In this document: piece after piece, positions 1 through 8,402 of the stretch
Numbering within the stretch: position 1 is the first letter of the stretch
How the letters are laid out: the number at the start of each line of letters is the position of its first letter
NCBI RefSeq assembly: GCF_030819275.1
Contig: NZ_JAUTBL010000001.1
Span: 496,001 to 560,000, forward strand
DNA length: 64,000 bases
Direction: 5' to 3'
Source: Agrobacterium larrymoorei
GTDB taxonomy: Bacteria > Pseudomonadota > Alphaproteobacteria > Rhizobiales > Rhizobiaceae
Made by a program: the position numbers and the translations under genes
The notes under the pieces: generated by a model
The model's database searches: none
Told to the model about the DNA's origin: nothing
The model's input: the letters and a program-made list of their open reading frames with translations, nothing else

Positions 1-106
1 AAACAGGCCGATTACCCCAGATCAGGCGCAGTCCAATTGCAGATCTGGCTCGGAAATGGCGGCTCCTCTAAACCTGGCGCGTGGCAGGCAGAAAGAAAAT
101 CAGCAT

Positions 107-1039
107 ATGGCAATACTGAAATTCACCGATCGGGCGAAGAACAAGAGCGGCGCTGGTGCAAAATCCTCCAGCGCTCTGCTCAATCCCTACTCCATTGAGG
201 TGACGCCGAAGACCGCCGCAAAGATCAATGACTTTTCCAAATTTCTTCCCGCTGGAACACGGGTCTATATCGCCCATATCGCGGGAACATCGATCCAAGA
301 TATGGTCGCCACGGCAAAGCGCCTTCGCCAGGACGGTTTTGCTGTCATGCCGCACTTTCCGGCACGCAGCATTCCCGACATCGCCACTCTGGAGAGTTGG
401 ATAGAACTCTATCGCCATGAGGCCGATGTGACCGAGGCCCTGCTGCTCGGCGGTGGAGAAACAGGTCCCGTCGGTTCAATCGAAAGCTCGATCCAGTTGC
501 TGGAGAGCGGCCTCTTCGATCGGCATGGTTTCAAACGCCTGCATGTGGCAGGTCACCCGGAAGGGAGCCGTGATATCGATCCGGACGGCACGACGCGCAA
601 TGTCGATAGCGCGTTGAAATGGAAAGCGGACTTTTCTCGCCTGACCGACGCCGAGATGGCCATCGTCACGCAATTCGGCTTCGAGCCCGCGGTCATCACG
701 ACATGGGCGGAACGGATCGCCGAGACTGGCATTACCCTTCCGATCCATGTGGGGATTGCGGGGCCAGCCAAACTTCAGACCCTGATCAAGTTCGCCATAT
801 CCTGCGGCGTCGGCCCTTCATTGAAGGTGCTGCAAAAGCGGGCTCTGGACGTGACGCGATTGCTCATGCCCTATGAGCCGACCGAGATGGTGGAGGCGCT
901 CACCGCTTACGTCGAGAAAAATCCGGCGTCGTTGATATCGCAGCTCCATTTATTCCCACTCGGCGGAATCGAGCCTGCGGCCCGGTGGGTGGGAGACAAT
1001 ACCGTTACTCAGTCTCACGCTGCCACTGCGACATTGTAA
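107..1039 (+). CDS. Methylenetetrahydrofolate reductase-like protein
   Basis: A 310-residue protein resembling the MetF/MTHFR TIM-barrel family, which reduces 5,10-methylene-THF to 5-methyl-THF with flavin. The recognisable parts are the N-terminal NPYSIEVTPK strand, the LLLGGGE segment near residue 120 and the LPIHVGIAGPA segment near residue 220. The frame is open back to the window edge. I chose the ATG at 107 because a purine-rich GGCAGGCAG lies just upstream and the residues before it look non-coding; another ATG at 56 is in frame. It is a divergent member, shorter than housekeeping MetF. From memory, such genes accompany cobalamin-dependent methyl-transfer (betaine/choline demethylation) clusters, which would lie left of the window. 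It converges on the nag operon and is probably unrelated to it. Confidence 0.75.
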   Translation: MAILKFTDRAKNKSGAGAKSSSALLNPYSIEVTPKTAAKINDFSKFLPAGTRVYIAHIAGTSIQDMVATAKRLRQDGFAVMPHFPARSIPDIATLESWIELYRHEADVTEALLLGGGETGPVGSIESSIQLLESGLFDRHGFKRLHVAGHPEGSRDIDPDGTTRNVDSALKWKADFSRLTDAEMAIVTQFGFEPAVITTWAERIAETGITLPIHVGIAGPAKLQTLIKFAISCGVGPSLKVLQKRALDVTRLLMPYEPTEMVEALTAYVEKNPASLISQLHLFPLGGIEPAARWVGDNTVTQSHAATATL

Positions 1040-1079
1040 GCAAGCAGCTAAGATTGCGCGGCGAACTCATTCTTAGGAA

Positions 1080-1997
1080 TTAACCGTCAGACGAGGTGAA
1101 TGCCAACCCCAGGACTGCCGCACCGACAAGGCCGGGCTCGATGGCACATTCAGCCTTGACCACGACCGGACGTTGGAATTTGCGGAGAATTCTCGCTCTC
1201 ACAGCTTGATCGAGCGCCTTAATCAGCGGCAACGAGTTGGAAAGCCCCCCGCCGACAGGAACGATGGTCGCGCCGGTCATATTGATAACGAGCGACAGGG
1301 GAGCGGACACGATATCGATATAGATCTCGATCGTGCGCGCAGCTTTTTCATCGCCGCCCTGCCATGCGTCCAGAATCTCTTCCGCCTTCATATCGGTGCC
1401 GGTCAGGTGACGGTGGAGCTTCTCCATGCCGCGAGCGCTGCCAATGGCATCGACACATCCATCGAGTCCGCAACCGCAGGTAAAGCGCGGCAGTTCTACA
1501 GGCGGATTTCCGGCACGTGTGGCAGCAACGGGACCGTGGCCCCACTCCCCCGCGAAGCCACCGGCGCTGTTGATCAGTTTGCCATCCACAACGAGGCCGC
1601 CGCCAACGCCCGTCCCGAGAATAGCGCCGAAGACGACGCGATGGCCGCGCCCTGCCCCTGCGCCATATTCCGCAAGCGCGCAACAGTCCGCATCATTGGC
1701 AATCAGCACGGGAAGCCCAAGCGCTGCCTCGAGGTCTTTTTTCAACAGCCGTCCATGAGCGCAGGGAATGTTGGCGATGTTGGCGCGGTCGGTATCGGGG
1801 TCGATGACGCCGGCAATCGACAGCGCGACGCAGTCCGGGTTCTCTCCGATGTCTTCAATCACGGATTTCAACACGTTCACGAAGGCATCGAAATCATGGA
1901 TCGGCGTTTGCCGCCGCGCAACCGGGCGGATGTCATCGACCGCCCATGCACCAGCGCCCTTGATGGCGGTGCCGCCAATATCGAAACAGACGATCAA
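1080..1997 (-). CDS. nagK: ROK-family N-acetylglucosamine (amino sugar) kinase
   Basis: A 305-residue cytoplasmic sugar kinase that phosphorylates N-acetylglucosamine, or a related N-acyl hexosamine, at O6 using ATP. ROK hallmarks are visible: the phosphate loop DIGGT at residues 6-10, the catalytic NDAD at 101-104, LGTGVGGG near 128-134, the sugar-binding GEWGHG around 150-155, and the zinc cluster CGCGLDGC (Cys174, Cys176, Cys181) with His154. It is the last gene of a minus-strand operon and its start overlaps the end of nagA by 4 bp (translational coupling). It supplies GlcNAc-6-phosphate to the NagA encoded just upstream. Specificity for GlcNAc rather than ManNAc is inferred from that context. 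Confidence 0.88.
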   Translation of the reverse strand: MIVCFDIGGTAIKGAGAWAVDDIRPVARRQTPIHDFDAFVNVLKSVIEDIGENPDCVALSIAGVIDPDTDRANIANIPCAHGRLLKKDLEAALGLPVLIANDADCCALAEYGAGAGRGHRVVFGAILGTGVGGGLVVDGKLINSAGGFAGEWGHGPVAATRAGNPPVELPRFTCGCGLDGCVDAIGSARGMEKLHRHLTGTDMKAEEILDAWQGGDEKAARTIEIYIDIVSAPLSLVINMTGATIVPVGGGLSNSLPLIKALDQAVRARILRKFQRPVVVKAECAIEPGLVGAAVLGLAFTSSDG

Positions 1998-3175
1998 GCC
2001 GCAGCCCCTTGTGAGAAATCGTTACCAAAGACGCAAGCGCCGGCGATGAAGGTCGCCATCAGGCTCAGATCCTGTTTCAACACCAGGACATCGGCGTCCA
2101 TCCCGACGGCGAGACTGCCCTTGGTGGCGCAACCAATCGCCTCCGCCGGATAGAGCGAGGCCATATTCAGGGCTTCCGTCAAGGGCAATCCGATATGCTC
2201 ATGGGCGAAACGCACGCAGGACAGCATATCGATATCGGCGCCCGCAAGCGTGCCATCGGCAAGCGTCAAACGCCCTCCACGTCGGAACACTTCACGATCG
2301 TTGAGGAGGAACCCTTGCTGATCGGTACCGATGGTCGACATGGCGTCCGTCACCAGGAATATCCGGCCCGGCCCCTGCTTGGCAGCGAGCGCCACCTGCA
2401 TCACGATGGGATCGACATGGAACCCATCGGCAATAAGACCGCAGGACAAGCGGCCGTTGGCGAGTGCCACACCGACCAGCCCCGGCTCGCGATTTTCCAT
2501 CTGGCTCATCGCATTGAAGAGATGCGTGACCATGGATGCGCCAGCCGAGACATAAGGCAAAATGTCACGCGCTTTCGCATTGGTGTGACCGAGGCTCACG
2601 ACATATCCGGCTTCAACCAGTTTGGTGACATCGGCGGCTGAGACGCTTTCGGGCGCTAGCGTGATCAGGGCCTCACCGAAGTGACCGGCCTTGTCGACGA
2701 GGAAATGCAGATCGTCACTCTCAAGGGGGCGGATCAGCGAAGGATCGTGGGTCCCCTTGCGAGCGACGGACAGATGCGGACCTTCAAGATGAAGACCGAG
2801 ATAGCCCGGCACCTTTTCCGCAAAGGCAGCAACACCGGCAGAAACGGCCTTTGCGCGGATATCGACCGTATCGGTAATCACGGTCGGCAGAAGAGCGGTG
2901 GTGCCATAGGCTGCGTGGGCAGAGCAGATCGTTCGGATGCCGTCGAGGTCGGGCTGATTATTCAGCAATACACCGCCGCCGCCATTCACCTGAAGATCGA
3001 TAAATCCTGGAACGACGAGGCCACCGGCAACGTCGCGCCGCTCGATGGAGGAAGAGAGATCCGCCTCAGCTAAGATGGCATTGATGCGACCATTCTCAAC
3101 GACAACCGCGTAGCCATCCAGAAAAGTGGCGTGGTTGAAAACCCGGCCGCCACACAACGCGAATGAAGCATTCAT
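1994..3175 (-). CDS. nagA: N-acetylglucosamine-6-phosphate deacetylase
   Basis: A 393-residue amidohydrolase converting GlcNAc-6-P to glucosamine-6-P plus acetate. Conserved pieces are PGFIDLQVNGGGG (56-68), the metal ligand Glu131 in LHLEGPH, metal-ligand His197 (LGHTNA) and His218 (THLFNAM), and catalytic Asp277 in LVTDAMS. The length is typical of the family. It overlaps both neighbours by 4 bp (the SIS protein upstream and the ROK kinase downstream), so the three enzymes are tightly coupled. Its product is the substrate of the SIS-domain enzyme encoded immediately upstream. The amino-sugar island beginning at 5.4 kb, which includes a cytoplasmic GH20 hexosaminidase, probably feeds this operon. 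Confidence 0.95.
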   Translation of the reverse strand: MNASFALCGGRVFNHATFLDGYAVVVENGRINAILAEADLSSSIERRDVAGGLVVPGFIDLQVNGGGGVLLNNQPDLDGIRTICSAHAAYGTTALLPTVITDTVDIRAKAVSAGVAAFAEKVPGYLGLHLEGPHLSVARKGTHDPSLIRPLESDDLHFLVDKAGHFGEALITLAPESVSAADVTKLVEAGYVVSLGHTNAKARDILPYVSAGASMVTHLFNAMSQMENREPGLVGVALANGRLSCGLIADGFHVDPIVMQVALAAKQGPGRIFLVTDAMSTIGTDQQGFLLNDREVFRRGGRLTLADGTLAGADIDMLSCVRFAHEHIGLPLTEALNMASLYPAEAIGCATKGSLAVGMDADVLVLKQDLSLMATFIAGACVFGNDFSQGAAA

Positions 3176-4194
3176 CGTGTTTCCGTCACCTTCTTGAGGG
3201 CAGCAGGCTTGTCGGGATCGAAGCCACGCGCACGCGACAGCGCTTCAACCATGCCATAGTAAGGGACAATCAGCGCCAAGGCATCGGTCAGCGGGTGACC
3301 CGTCTCAACGAAGGGAAGAACGGTGGCACCCCTGCCCTTGTCGGATGTCAGATAGACATTGGCATTCTTGCTGACGAGACCGGATGCCGTTTCGGCAATC
3401 GAGGCTTCCGCCTTGTCACGTGCGGCAAAGGCAATCACGGGAAAGCTTTCGGCAACCAGCGAAACCGGGCCATGCAGCACCTCGGCCGATGAGTAGGCTT
3501 CCGCGTGCAGCTCGCAGGTTTCCTTGCATTTCAGCGCTGCTTCCGTCGCAATGGCGAGTGCCGGGCCACGGCCAAGCATATAAAGAGATTCTGCCTTCGC
3601 CAGCGGTTCCACCAGCCCGCTCCAATCGAGCGCAAGCGCCTTGTCGAGATGATCGGGCAGCGCTGCCACCGCCCTCTTCAGGGAGTCCGAGCCGCTCCAT
3701 TCACCGAGAACTGCCAGTCCGGCAACGATCGAATTGACATAGGACTTGGTCGCGGCAACCGCAATTTCTGGCCCAGCCTGGATATTGAGCGCAATCGAGG
3801 CAGTGTCGGCGAGAGGGGATGGTGTCGTATTGACGAGAGATACGGTCAATGCGCCGCCTGCCTTTGCACCTTCAAGCATCGAGACGATATCTGGGCTTGC
3901 ACCCGACTGCGAGACCGCGAAGGCTGCCGCCCGCTGCAGGCGCAGTGGCGCCTTGTAGATCGAAGCCAGCGAGGGACCGAGAGACGCGACCGGCAGACCG
4001 AGTTCAAGCTCTATGGCATATTTCAGGAAATAGGCTGCGTGGTCCGAAGAGCCACGAGCGACCGTGACCACAACGGCGGGATCGTGGGCCGCAAGAGCGT
4101 GTCCTGCCCGCGAAATATCGTCTTTCCCGGCATCCAGCAGCCGGGCTACGGCCTGGGGGATTTCGTCGATTTCGCGTCGCATCATTGTCGTCAT
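3172..4194 (-). CDS. SIS-domain glucosamine-6-phosphate deaminase/isomerase (NagB-II/AgaS type)
   Basis: A 340-residue protein with two tandem SIS sugar-phosphate-binding domains and no glutaminase domain, like the C-terminal half of GlmS. Diagnostic stretches are ARGSSDHAA near residue 48, SQSGASPD near residue 100, GPEIAVAATKSY near 140, and LGRGPALAIATEAALKCKE in the second SIS domain. In alphaproteobacteria that lack classical NagB, such proteins (NagB-II) deaminate and isomerise glucosamine-6-P to fructose-6-P, and its position before nagA fits that role. The start at 4194 follows GAGAGG at good spacing. The 4-bp overlap with nagA supports one transcript. The reaction is inferred from family and context. 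Confidence 0.88.
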   Translation of the reverse strand: MTTMMRREIDEIPQAVARLLDAGKDDISRAGHALAAHDPAVVVTVARGSSDHAAYFLKYAIELELGLPVASLGPSLASIYKAPLRLQRAAAFAVSQSGASPDIVSMLEGAKAGGALTVSLVNTTPSPLADTASIALNIQAGPEIAVAATKSYVNSIVAGLAVLGEWSGSDSLKRAVAALPDHLDKALALDWSGLVEPLAKAESLYMLGRGPALAIATEAALKCKETCELHAEAYSSAEVLHGPVSLVAESFPVIAFAARDKAEASIAETASGLVSKNANVYLTSDKGRGATVLPFVETGHPLTDALALIVPYYGMVEALSRARGFDPDKPAALKKVTETR

Positions 4195-4216
4195 CAGTAT
4201 GGCCTCTCGGTTTTGA

Positions 4217-4966
4217 TCAGGCGCCGATCGTGAGTTCTGCGACGAGATCGTAGGCGTCGCTGCGATAAAGCGCGGTGGACACTTCCATCACGCGCCCCGT
4301 ATTGAGATAGGCGATACGCTGCACGGAAAGCGCAGCGGAGCCCGGTGGAACCTCCAGCCGTTCGCTTTCGTCATCGCGCAGCAGCACGGCGGAGATTCTT
4401 TGATTGGCGCGAACCGGGCGAATGTCGCGGGCAGCCAGCGCGAGATAAAGCGAATCTTCCACCTTCTCAGGCTCAGGCAGAAGATCGTCCGGAAGGCTGG
4501 TGCGCTCGAGTGCAATCGGCATATCGTCGGCCGTGCGCAGACGCAGGATCCGTGCGACACGCGCCCCGCCCGACAGGCCAAGCATCATGGTTTCCTCAGG
4601 GGTCGGGAATTTGAGCCCGCGCTCCAGCCACCGCGATCCTGCAACCATTCCACGACGACGCATGTCTTCTGTAAAGGAGGTCAAACGCGTCAAGGGCTGC
4701 TGCATCTTCGGCACCGGCTTGGCGACGAAGGTTCCAGACCCGTGCCTGCGCACCAAAATGCCCTGCTCGACCAATTCGTCGATGGCCTTTCGGACCGTCA
4801 CCCGGCTGATCGCTGCGGCGTCGGCGATATCCCGTTCTGCCGGTAGCGCATCCCCGTGCTTCAGCCGGCCCGTGGAGACAGCATCCTCGATCAGGCGGCG
4901 CAACTTCTGGTAAAGCGGCCCGCCTCTTAATGCCTGCAATTCACCAAACGGTAAAACACCGTCCAT
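4217..4966 (-). CDS. GntR/HutC-family repressor of the nag operon
   Basis: A 249-residue regulator with an N-terminal winged helix (ISRVTVRKAIDELVEQG as the recognition region, then the wing GSGTF) and a C-terminal UTRA ligand-binding domain, the architecture of the NagR/NagQ/DasR repressors that sense GlcNAc-6-P or GlcN-6-P. The reading frame continues upstream to 5170. I chose the ATG at 4966 because GGAGAGG sits directly before it and the upstream residues do not resemble protein. It is the first gene of the operon, 22 bp before the SIS gene, so it is probably autoregulated through the TTGGTAT-type half sites at 5037-5197. Confidence 0.9.
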   Translation of the reverse strand: MDGVLPFGELQALRGGPLYQKLRRLIEDAVSTGRLKHGDALPAERDIADAAAISRVTVRKAIDELVEQGILVRRHGSGTFVAKPVPKMQQPLTRLTSFTEDMRRRGMVAGSRWLERGLKFPTPEETMMLGLSGGARVARILRLRTADDMPIALERTSLPDDLLPEPEKVEDSLYLALAARDIRPVRANQRISAVLLRDDESERLEVPPGSAALSVQRIAYLNTGRVMEVSTALYRSDAYDLVAELTIGA

Positions 4967-5036
4967 TGCGCCTCTCCGATCTGTGCCCAAGCGATAGTCC
5001 CACCTCCCATGGCGGAAATCGTCTCTCTCAGACACC

Positions 5037-5197
5037 ATACCAAAACAGATACCAATACAACGCCACATTGGCAATATGCAGAACCAATCAATCGAAAATC
5101 GGTAAAATAGCAGCGATTCCAACGCCGAACATCTATTCCATGACCACTTCTGAAGAAATTTTTGTTCCACTGTAGACAGCAGGTATTTTTTTGGTAT
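5037..5197. promoter_or_regulatory. Candidate operator half-sites for the GntR/HutC regulator
   Basis: The 473-bp divergent gap between the nag regulator (start 4966) and the importer operon (start 5440) holds ATACCAA at 5037-5043, again at 5049-5055 (a 12-bp period), and its complement TTGGTAT at 5191-5197. TGGTnT half sites are typical for NagR/DasR-type repressors, so these may mediate autoregulation of the nag operon and possibly cross-control of the island. No full palindrome is seen; this is inference. Confidence 0.4.
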
Positions 5198-5331
5198 TAG
5201 TTATTAACAACGACGACCGGCCTGCGGAAAACCGAAAGTGGCTGGCGAGGGGAAATGCCCAAGACTCCAGTGTTTAGACGTTCATCGCTCACGCCCCATA
5301 AAGGCGGAGACCAAGAAAACAATTCTGAGTG

Positions 5332-5346
5332 TGAAAATTATTTTCA
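5332..5346. promoter_or_regulatory. Perfect palindrome, candidate RpiR-family operator (site 1)
   Basis: TGAAAATTATTTTCA is a perfect inverted repeat (7-bp arms around one central base) located 94 bp before the first gene of the ABC importer operon. Two versions matching at 12 of 15 positions lie at 13133-13147 and 13206-13220, in the divergent promoter directly upstream of the ridA-rpiR operon. Sharing of a rare AT-rich palindrome between those promoters points to the RpiR regulator encoded at 13630. Confidence 0.55.
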
Positions 5347-5439
5347 TAGCTACAATCGATCGCGGTTTTTCCGGTTGACCATACGGGAAATTTGCAACAG
5401 GCTACGAAAATAAATTACGAAAAGGGGAGCTGCAAAGCC

Positions 5440-6618
5440 ATGAAAGTCGCAATAATCGGACTCGGATTCCGCCTTGGCTATCTCGGCCAGGTCTTCACGG
5501 AAATCGATCCTGATTTTGAGATCGTCGCCCATGTCGACCCCGAGCCAGCAGGCATGAAGCAGCTGGAAGCAGAAAACATTTCGGCTGGCCGCGCTTACGA
5601 AACGCCTGAAGAGATGATCGCGAAGGAAACCTTCGATCTTCTCATGATCGGCTCTCCCAACACATTCCATCTGGAACATATCCGCATCGGTCTGGAAGCA
5701 GGCCTGAAGGTCTTCACCGAAAAGCCGATCGTTACCACCATCGAAGAGAGCTTCGAACTCGCACGGCTTTTGAACCAGTATGGTCAGGACCGCCTAATGG
5801 TCGGTCTGGTGCTTCGCTACTCGCCGCTCTACCGCGATCTTAGGCAGGCACAGGCTCAGGGACTTCTCGGCGATATCGCCTCGATCGAAGCCTCCGAGCA
5901 CATCGCGCCCTATCACGGCGCGTTCTTCATGCGAGACTGGCGCCGTTACGACAAGTATGCTGGCGGCTTCATGCTGGAAAAATGCTGCCACGACCTCGAC
6001 CTTTATAACGGCGTGATGGGCGTGCGCCCCCGCTATGTCTCAAGCTTCGGCGGACGTCGCAGCTTTGTGCCGACAAACGCTCCGCAGAATAGCGGCGTCA
6101 ACGATCTCGAGGTCTATTTCCGTAAACCAAGCGGCTGGATGGGTGCCGACAAGGTGTTCGATAGCGACGGAGACATCATCGACTTCCAGACCGCCATCGT
6201 CGAATACGAAAACGGTGCGTCACTGGCATTCCACACGAACCTCAACGTGCCTGATGAATTCCGCCGCTTCTGCGTCGTCGGCGCAAAGGGCATGGCGGAA
6301 GGCGATTTCGTCCGGGGCTTCCTCGACGTTCACCGCGCCCATGACAGCGCCAAGCTGATCGGCAACACCTATCAAGCGCCATCGGCGAAGTCGCACCATT
6401 ACGGGGCAGACGAGCAGATGGCAGCCGACGTCTTCGCACATGTTACGACCGGGGCTGCTCTTCCTGTTTCGGCGCTCGACGCGATTGAAGCGGGCATCCT
6501 GGCGATTGCCATGGACGAGGCGCGTGCTGCCCGCAAGGTGGTCGATCTCGCGCCGGTCTGGGCAAAGTACGACGCTTGCCTCCACGGCACCGAAGACGCG
6601 CAAAAGCGCTCCGCCTGA
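5440..6618 (+). CDS. Gfo/Idh/MocA-family sugar dehydrogenase
   Basis: A 392-residue NAD(P)-dependent oxidoreductase. The N-terminal Rossmann fold begins with AIIGLGFRLG (5-13), the family EKP motif is at residues 94-96, and the catalytic region GGFMLEKCCHDLDLYNG lies near residues 175-190. Such enzymes oxidise or reduce a sugar or sugar-derivative hydroxyl; the substrate cannot be read from the sequence. The ATG at 5440 follows AAGGGGAG, and an earlier in-frame start at 5392 lacks a ribosome site. It heads the operon with the ABC importer, 13 bp before the first permease, which suggests it acts on the imported compound. Upstream lies the palindrome at 5332. Confidence 0.87.
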   Translation: MKVAIIGLGFRLGYLGQVFTEIDPDFEIVAHVDPEPAGMKQLEAENISAGRAYETPEEMIAKETFDLLMIGSPNTFHLEHIRIGLEAGLKVFTEKPIVTTIEESFELARLLNQYGQDRLMVGLVLRYSPLYRDLRQAQAQGLLGDIASIEASEHIAPYHGAFFMRDWRRYDKYAGGFMLEKCCHDLDLYNGVMGVRPRYVSSFGGRRSFVPTNAPQNSGVNDLEVYFRKPSGWMGADKVFDSDGDIIDFQTAIVEYENGASLAFHTNLNVPDEFRRFCVVGAKGMAEGDFVRGFLDVHRAHDSAKLIGNTYQAPSAKSHHYGADEQMAADVFAHVTTGAALPVSALDAIEAGILAIAMDEARAARKVVDLAPVWAKYDACLHGTEDAQKRSA

Positions 6619-6631
6619 TGAAAGGGTGATC

Positions 6632-7516
6632 ATGGACACCAGACGAAGCGCCGTTTTCTTTGCATGGCTGCTTTTGGCGCCAGCCCTTCTCTACGTTCTT
6701 GCGGTTGTCGCCTACCCGCTTGTCGATACCTTTATTCTGTCCTTTACCGACGCATCGCTGAAGAAGACCACCAACTGGGTTGGCTGGGTAAATTACGAGA
6801 AGATTTTCAACGCTACTTTTGCGGAAGTCATCATCCGTACCTTTATCTGGACGTTCTTCTCGGTCGCCATCAAGATGATCATCGGCACCTTCGGCGCGAC
6901 CATGCTGAATGCCGCAGTACCAGGCCGTGCGATCTTCCGCATTCTGACAATGCCACCTTGGATCGTCCCAATGGCAATTGGCATCTTCATGTGGGGCTGG
7001 ATGTATAATGGCCAGTTTGGCATGATTTCCGGCATGCTCCAGCGCACCGGCTTGGTTGATGGACCAGTTGCCTTTCTGGCGCAGGGCTCCACCGCGTTCT
7101 GGGCAACCGTGATAACCGATGTGTGGATCGGCGTGCCGATGGTGACGCTCTACCTTCTCGCCGCCATGCAGGCCGTTCCCCAGGATCTTTACGAAGCTGC
7201 ATGGGTGGATGGTGCCGGACGCTTCTATCGTTTCCGCCGCATTACGCTGCCGCTTCTCGTCCCGTCCATGATCACCATGTCGATGCTGTCGCTGATTTCG
7301 ACCTTCAACTCCTTCGACATCATCTGGATTTTGACCCGCGGCGGTCCGAACGGCGAAACAACGACGATGATTATCGATACCTACAAGACCGCGATCGGCT
7401 CTTACAAGTATGGTGAGGGTGCTGCACGCGCCGTGTTGATCTGCATCTTCCTGTCCATCTTCTGCCTTGCCTACTTCCGCATTGTCAGCAAGCTATCCGC
7501 CGGAGACAAGCGATGA
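6632..7516 (+). CDS. Sugar ABC transporter permease (MalF/UgpA type)
   Basis: A 294-residue inner-membrane protein with about six hydrophobic segments, the first spanning roughly residues 6-30. The cytoplasmic EAA loop that contacts the ATPase reads EAAWVDGAGRFYRFRRITLP, the classical carbohydrate-importer form. The start ATG at 6632 follows AAAGGGTG. It overlaps the second permease by 4 bp (ATGA), the usual arrangement for an obligate permease pair. With the permease at 7513, the binding protein at 8403 and the ATPase at 9759 it makes a complete CUT1-type importer for an oligosaccharide or glycoside. Confidence 0.93.
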   Translation: MDTRRSAVFFAWLLLAPALLYVLAVVAYPLVDTFILSFTDASLKKTTNWVGWVNYEKIFNATFAEVIIRTFIWTFFSVAIKMIIGTFGATMLNAAVPGRAIFRILTMPPWIVPMAIGIFMWGWMYNGQFGMISGMLQRTGLVDGPVAFLAQGSTAFWATVITDVWIGVPMVTLYLLAAMQAVPQDLYEAAWVDGAGRFYRFRRITLPLLVPSMITMSMLSLISTFNSFDIIWILTRGGPNGETTTMIIDTYKTAIGSYKYGEGAARAVLICIFLSIFCLAYFRIVSKLSAGDKR

Positions 7517-8373
7517 CACCTCCTCCCGCACTGATCAACCGCTATAAATGGTACGAAGTCCTCGCCATCTATTGCGGCATCGCGCTGTTCCTGATCTTCG
7601 TGCTGTCGCCCTTTGTCGAAGGCTTTCTGGTGTCGCTGAAGCCGCTCAGCCAGCTCTTCTCGTCACCCTATCGCTTCTGGCCGGAAAACGGCTCCTTTGA
7701 AGCGTATAGAACGATGTGGGTGAGCGTACCGGGCTTTGCCCGTTACATTTTCAACTCGTTCTTTATCTCAGGGATCGTTACGGCCATTGTCTTGGCGCTG
7801 GTCATTCCTGCCGCCTACGCGTTTGCCCGTTTCGAGTTTCGCGGCAGCGGTCTGTTGCTCGGCGCCTTTCTTGCCGTCAACATGTTTTCGGGCGCGGTCC
7901 TGCTGATCCCGCTCTTCCGCCTGATGCGCTCGATCGGCGTGCTGAATACTTATCTCGCCATGATCGTACCGGGCGTGGCGTTCCTCATCCCGTCGGCTAT
8001 CTGGCTGCTGCGAACCTATATGATGCGCATCCCCCGCGAACTGGATGAAGCAGCCTATGTCGATGGCGCCGGCTATTTCTACACGCTGCGCCGCGTGATC
8101 ATACCGATCGCGATGCCGGGCATCGTGGTGGTCGCGATCACGACGTTCATCGGCTCCTATGCGCAACAATTCATCTACGCGCTAACCTTCAACTCAAAAT
8201 CTGAATATATGCCTCTGCCGGTTGGCCTGTTCGCCTATTTCGGCCGCCAAGAGGTCATCTGGAACGAACTCATGGCCGCAAGTTTCGTCGGCATTGCGCC
8301 GGCGATGATCGTGATCTTCTTCCTGCAACGCTATCTCGTCAGCGGACTGACCGCAGGCGCGGTGAAACAATAA
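7513..8373 (+). CDS. Sugar ABC transporter permease (MalG/UgpE type)
   Basis: A 286-residue inner-membrane permease, partner of the one ending at 7516 (4-bp overlap). The EAA loop is DEAAYVDGAGYFYTLRRVII, and the protein ends with a membrane segment and a short tail. It has about six predicted transmembrane helices, as normal for MalG-like subunits. It is followed after 29 bp by the solute-binding protein, so the complete import channel and receptor are co-transcribed with the dehydrogenase at 5440. Confidence 0.93.
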   Translation: MTPPPALINRYKWYEVLAIYCGIALFLIFVLSPFVEGFLVSLKPLSQLFSSPYRFWPENGSFEAYRTMWVSVPGFARYIFNSFFISGIVTAIVLALVIPAAYAFARFEFRGSGLLLGAFLAVNMFSGAVLLIPLFRLMRSIGVLNTYLAMIVPGVAFLIPSAIWLLRTYMMRIPRELDEAAYVDGAGYFYTLRRVIIPIAMPGIVVVAITTFIGSYAQQFIYALTFNSKSEYMPLPVGLFAYFGRQEVIWNELMAASFVGIAPAMIVIFFLQRYLVSGLTAGAVKQ

Positions 8374-8402
8374 AACAACCACCAGAGAATGGGAGACTGA
8401 CC

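Noticed and set aside
1..106. Possible upstream extension of the MTHFR-like gene or the end of another gene
   Set aside because: The frame is open to the edge, but residues before 107 do not look like protein and the ATG at 107 has a ribosome-like sequence; nothing else is recognisable in this stretch.
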